Source of the DNA: CAUZIB01 sp963663925
Lineage (GTDB): Bacteria; Acidobacteriota; Vicinamibacteria; Vicinamibacterales; UBA8438
Length of the DNA: 64,000 nucleotides
Direction: 5' to 3'
Assembly (NCBI GenBank): GCA_965237405.1
Contig: OZ250139.1
Coordinates: 744,001 to 808,000, forward strand
Part shown: positions 62,874-64,000 of the stretch, one piece after another
Position numbering within the stretch: position 1 is the first letter of the stretch
How the letters are laid out: each line of letters starts with the position of its first letter
Translations under genes and position numbers: made by a program
The notes under the pieces: generated by a model
The model's database searches: none
What the model was told of the DNA's origin: nothing
Seen by the model: only the letters and a program-made list of their open reading frames with translations

Positions 62874-64000
62874 TCATGAGCGACTCGCAAGCTCTCGTGC
62901 GGTTGCTCGCCCACCCGCGATGCAGTCGGGAATACCGACACCCCGAACGCCCGCACCTATGATATGCATACCGGGCAGTCGAGAGAGCTGGTCATCGATA
63001 GCCGCCAACCGGTCAAGATGACCGACTTCGAGTTGTGGGTTAAGCCTCGGCCACCGATAGACTCCGCGGGCCACCGGCCTAGCTGAAACCCCAAGAAGCT
63101 CGGCGAAGTCACGATGTGCCGACTCAACCAGCGTATCGTTGGACTGATCAAGTACGTGTTGATCGCGTGCGCCGCCGTAGAAGGCTCTAAGGAGCACGTC
63201 GCCCGGCGGAGCGCGACCTGGCCACTTCGATGACACCCACGAGGCAGCTATCAGCGATGGACCTGGTTCGACTCGTGGCACAACGAACCCGGTTCCGGCG
63301 AGCTTCCGACCGACGGCGGTCGCCGGATAGCTCAGCACGACCGTGGCGGTCGAAGTGTAAGGGATACCGGCGCAAAGCTCTTCGAGATCGGGTGCAACCC
63401 TCGAAACCAGACGCGCAGTGACATAGGCCGGTGTGGCGAATACCAGCGAGCGAGCGGTCGTGGTTGCACCTGAGGCACAAGTAACCGAATACGGACCGCG
63501 TCCGTCAACCGACGTAACATCGTGGTCGGTTAGCAGGCAACCTTCGGGCAATGCGCAGCGAATCGCATGGGTCAGTTCGCCGATGCCGCCCTGGAGCGAG
63601 CGAAAGGGCCCGTCTTGGGAGCGGCTCGTTTCCGCTCTGAGGGACCGGTAGTGGCGGATGATGCTTCCGTGCTGGCGTTCTGCCTCGACGAGACGGGGAA
63701 AGAGTGCCGACATGGACAGGCGCTCGACGTCGCCGGCGTGAATGCCGGCGAGCAGTGGTTCAGCGATGTAGTCGACGGCTTCGTTGCCGAAACGCCGACG
63801 AAAGAACGAGGCGATGGTTTCGTCGGTGGTCGACGAAGACCTTGGAATGATGAGCTCCTGGGCCATTCGGATCTTCCCTGCAGCCGAGAGGAGTCCGGTG
63901 GTCGCGAGCGACCGTAATCGGGTCGGAATGCCCAAGACCGAGCTTTCAGGAAGTGGGAGGAGTCGTCCCGCTCTTACGACGTACGTCGTCCTTGGCGGGA
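62874..64000 (-). CDS. hemY: Protoporphyrinogen oxidase (FAD-dependent), N-terminal part outside the window
   Basis: This enzyme oxidises protoporphyrinogen IX (or coproporphyrinogen in some lineages) for heme synthesis. The visible 375 residues run from the window edge, with TYVVRAGRLLPLPESSVLGI and PTRLRSL (the substrate-side loop). They continue through FFRRRFGNEAVDYIAEPLLA, GIHAGDVERLSMSALFPRLV and FRSLQGGIGELTHAIRCALP to the FAD-binding C-terminus HIIGAGVRGVGIPDCIAGGR. The N-terminal dinucleotide motif is outside the window. The frame is open from the edge, so the right boundary is the edge. Heme supply fits the multiheme cytochrome content of the window. Confidence 0.93.
   Translation of the reverse strand, partial: PPRTTYVVRAGRLLPLPESSVLGIPTRLRSLATTGLLSAAGKIRMAQELIIPRSSSTTDETIASFFRRRFGNEAVDYIAEPLLAGIHAGDVERLSMSALFPRLVEAERQHGSIIRHYRSLRAETSRSQDGPFRSLQGGIGELTHAIRCALPEGCLLTDHDVTSVDGRGPYSVTCASGATTTARSLVFATPAYVTARLVSRVAPDLEELCAGIPYTSTATVVLSYPATAVGRKLAGTGFVVPRVEPGPSLIAASWVSSKWPGRAPPGDVLLRAFYGGARDQHVLDQSNDTLVESAHRDFAELLGVSARPVARGVYRWPRLNPQLEVGHLDRLAAIDDQLSRLPGMHIIGAGVRGVGIPDCIAGGRATARELASRS

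Overview
The window looks like chromosomal DNA of a Gram-negative, high-GC bacterium. KDO activation (kdsB) implies an LPS outer membrane. Secreted VWFA-related proteins, many PQQ quinoproteins, acidobacterial-type pilin sequence and a recurring secreted protein family suggest an Acidobacteriota relative, perhaps Vicinamibacteria. That placement is inference from gene content, not a tested phylogeny.

Layout. 1-2.5 kb: kdsB (cut by the edge) and serA, both on the minus strand. 2.7-11.3 kb: a plus-strand run of central-metabolism genes, icd-mdh-sucC-sucD-korA-korB-ndk-DUF2905-dcd. This is a TCA segment in which 2-oxoglutarate is oxidised by a two-subunit ferredoxin oxidoreductase. 11.5-18 kb: a respiratory operon with a HEAT-repeat membrane protein, a Rieske protein, a split cytochrome b and a 940-residue octaheme cytochrome c, i.e. 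an unusual bc-type complex. 18-21 kb: pncA and pncB with a class III (SIRT5-like) sirtuin, a plausible NAD salvage loop. 21-31 kb: glucose-6-phosphate isomerase, a crotonase, a CoA-transferase, amt (frameshifted) with its PII protein, class I fumarase and pyruvate kinase.

31-58 kb is an accessory region of secreted proteins. It holds three intact PQQ dehydrogenases and one broken quinoprotein. It also holds four paralogs of an unrecognised secreted family with PWGxPDLQG-like N-termini and YEYACHEGN-like C-termini, three of them beside a quinoprotein gene. DUF3604, PhoD, VWFA and NHL proteins, a K+ channel, a CYTH phosphatase and a cysteine-free Asp/Glu-racemase-fold protein are also present. 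The region is rich in damage: a frameshifted pilin, an SGNH hydrolase cut by an amber codon before its catalytic Asp/His block, a sorbosone-dehydrogenase-like gene with a shift, a deletion and a nonsense codon, and truncated VWFA and GDSL remnants. Several single-base shifts lie in short homopolymers, so sequencing error competes with real decay.

58-64 kb: a Tat-exported small Rieske protein with a YVTN propeller (divergent from a quinoprotein), DUF2914 and DUF2911 proteins, an EamA transporter and protoporphyrinogen oxidase (cut by the right edge). The most distinctive features are the quinoprotein/unknown-family modules, the octaheme cytochrome in the bc operon and the sirtuin-salvage cluster.
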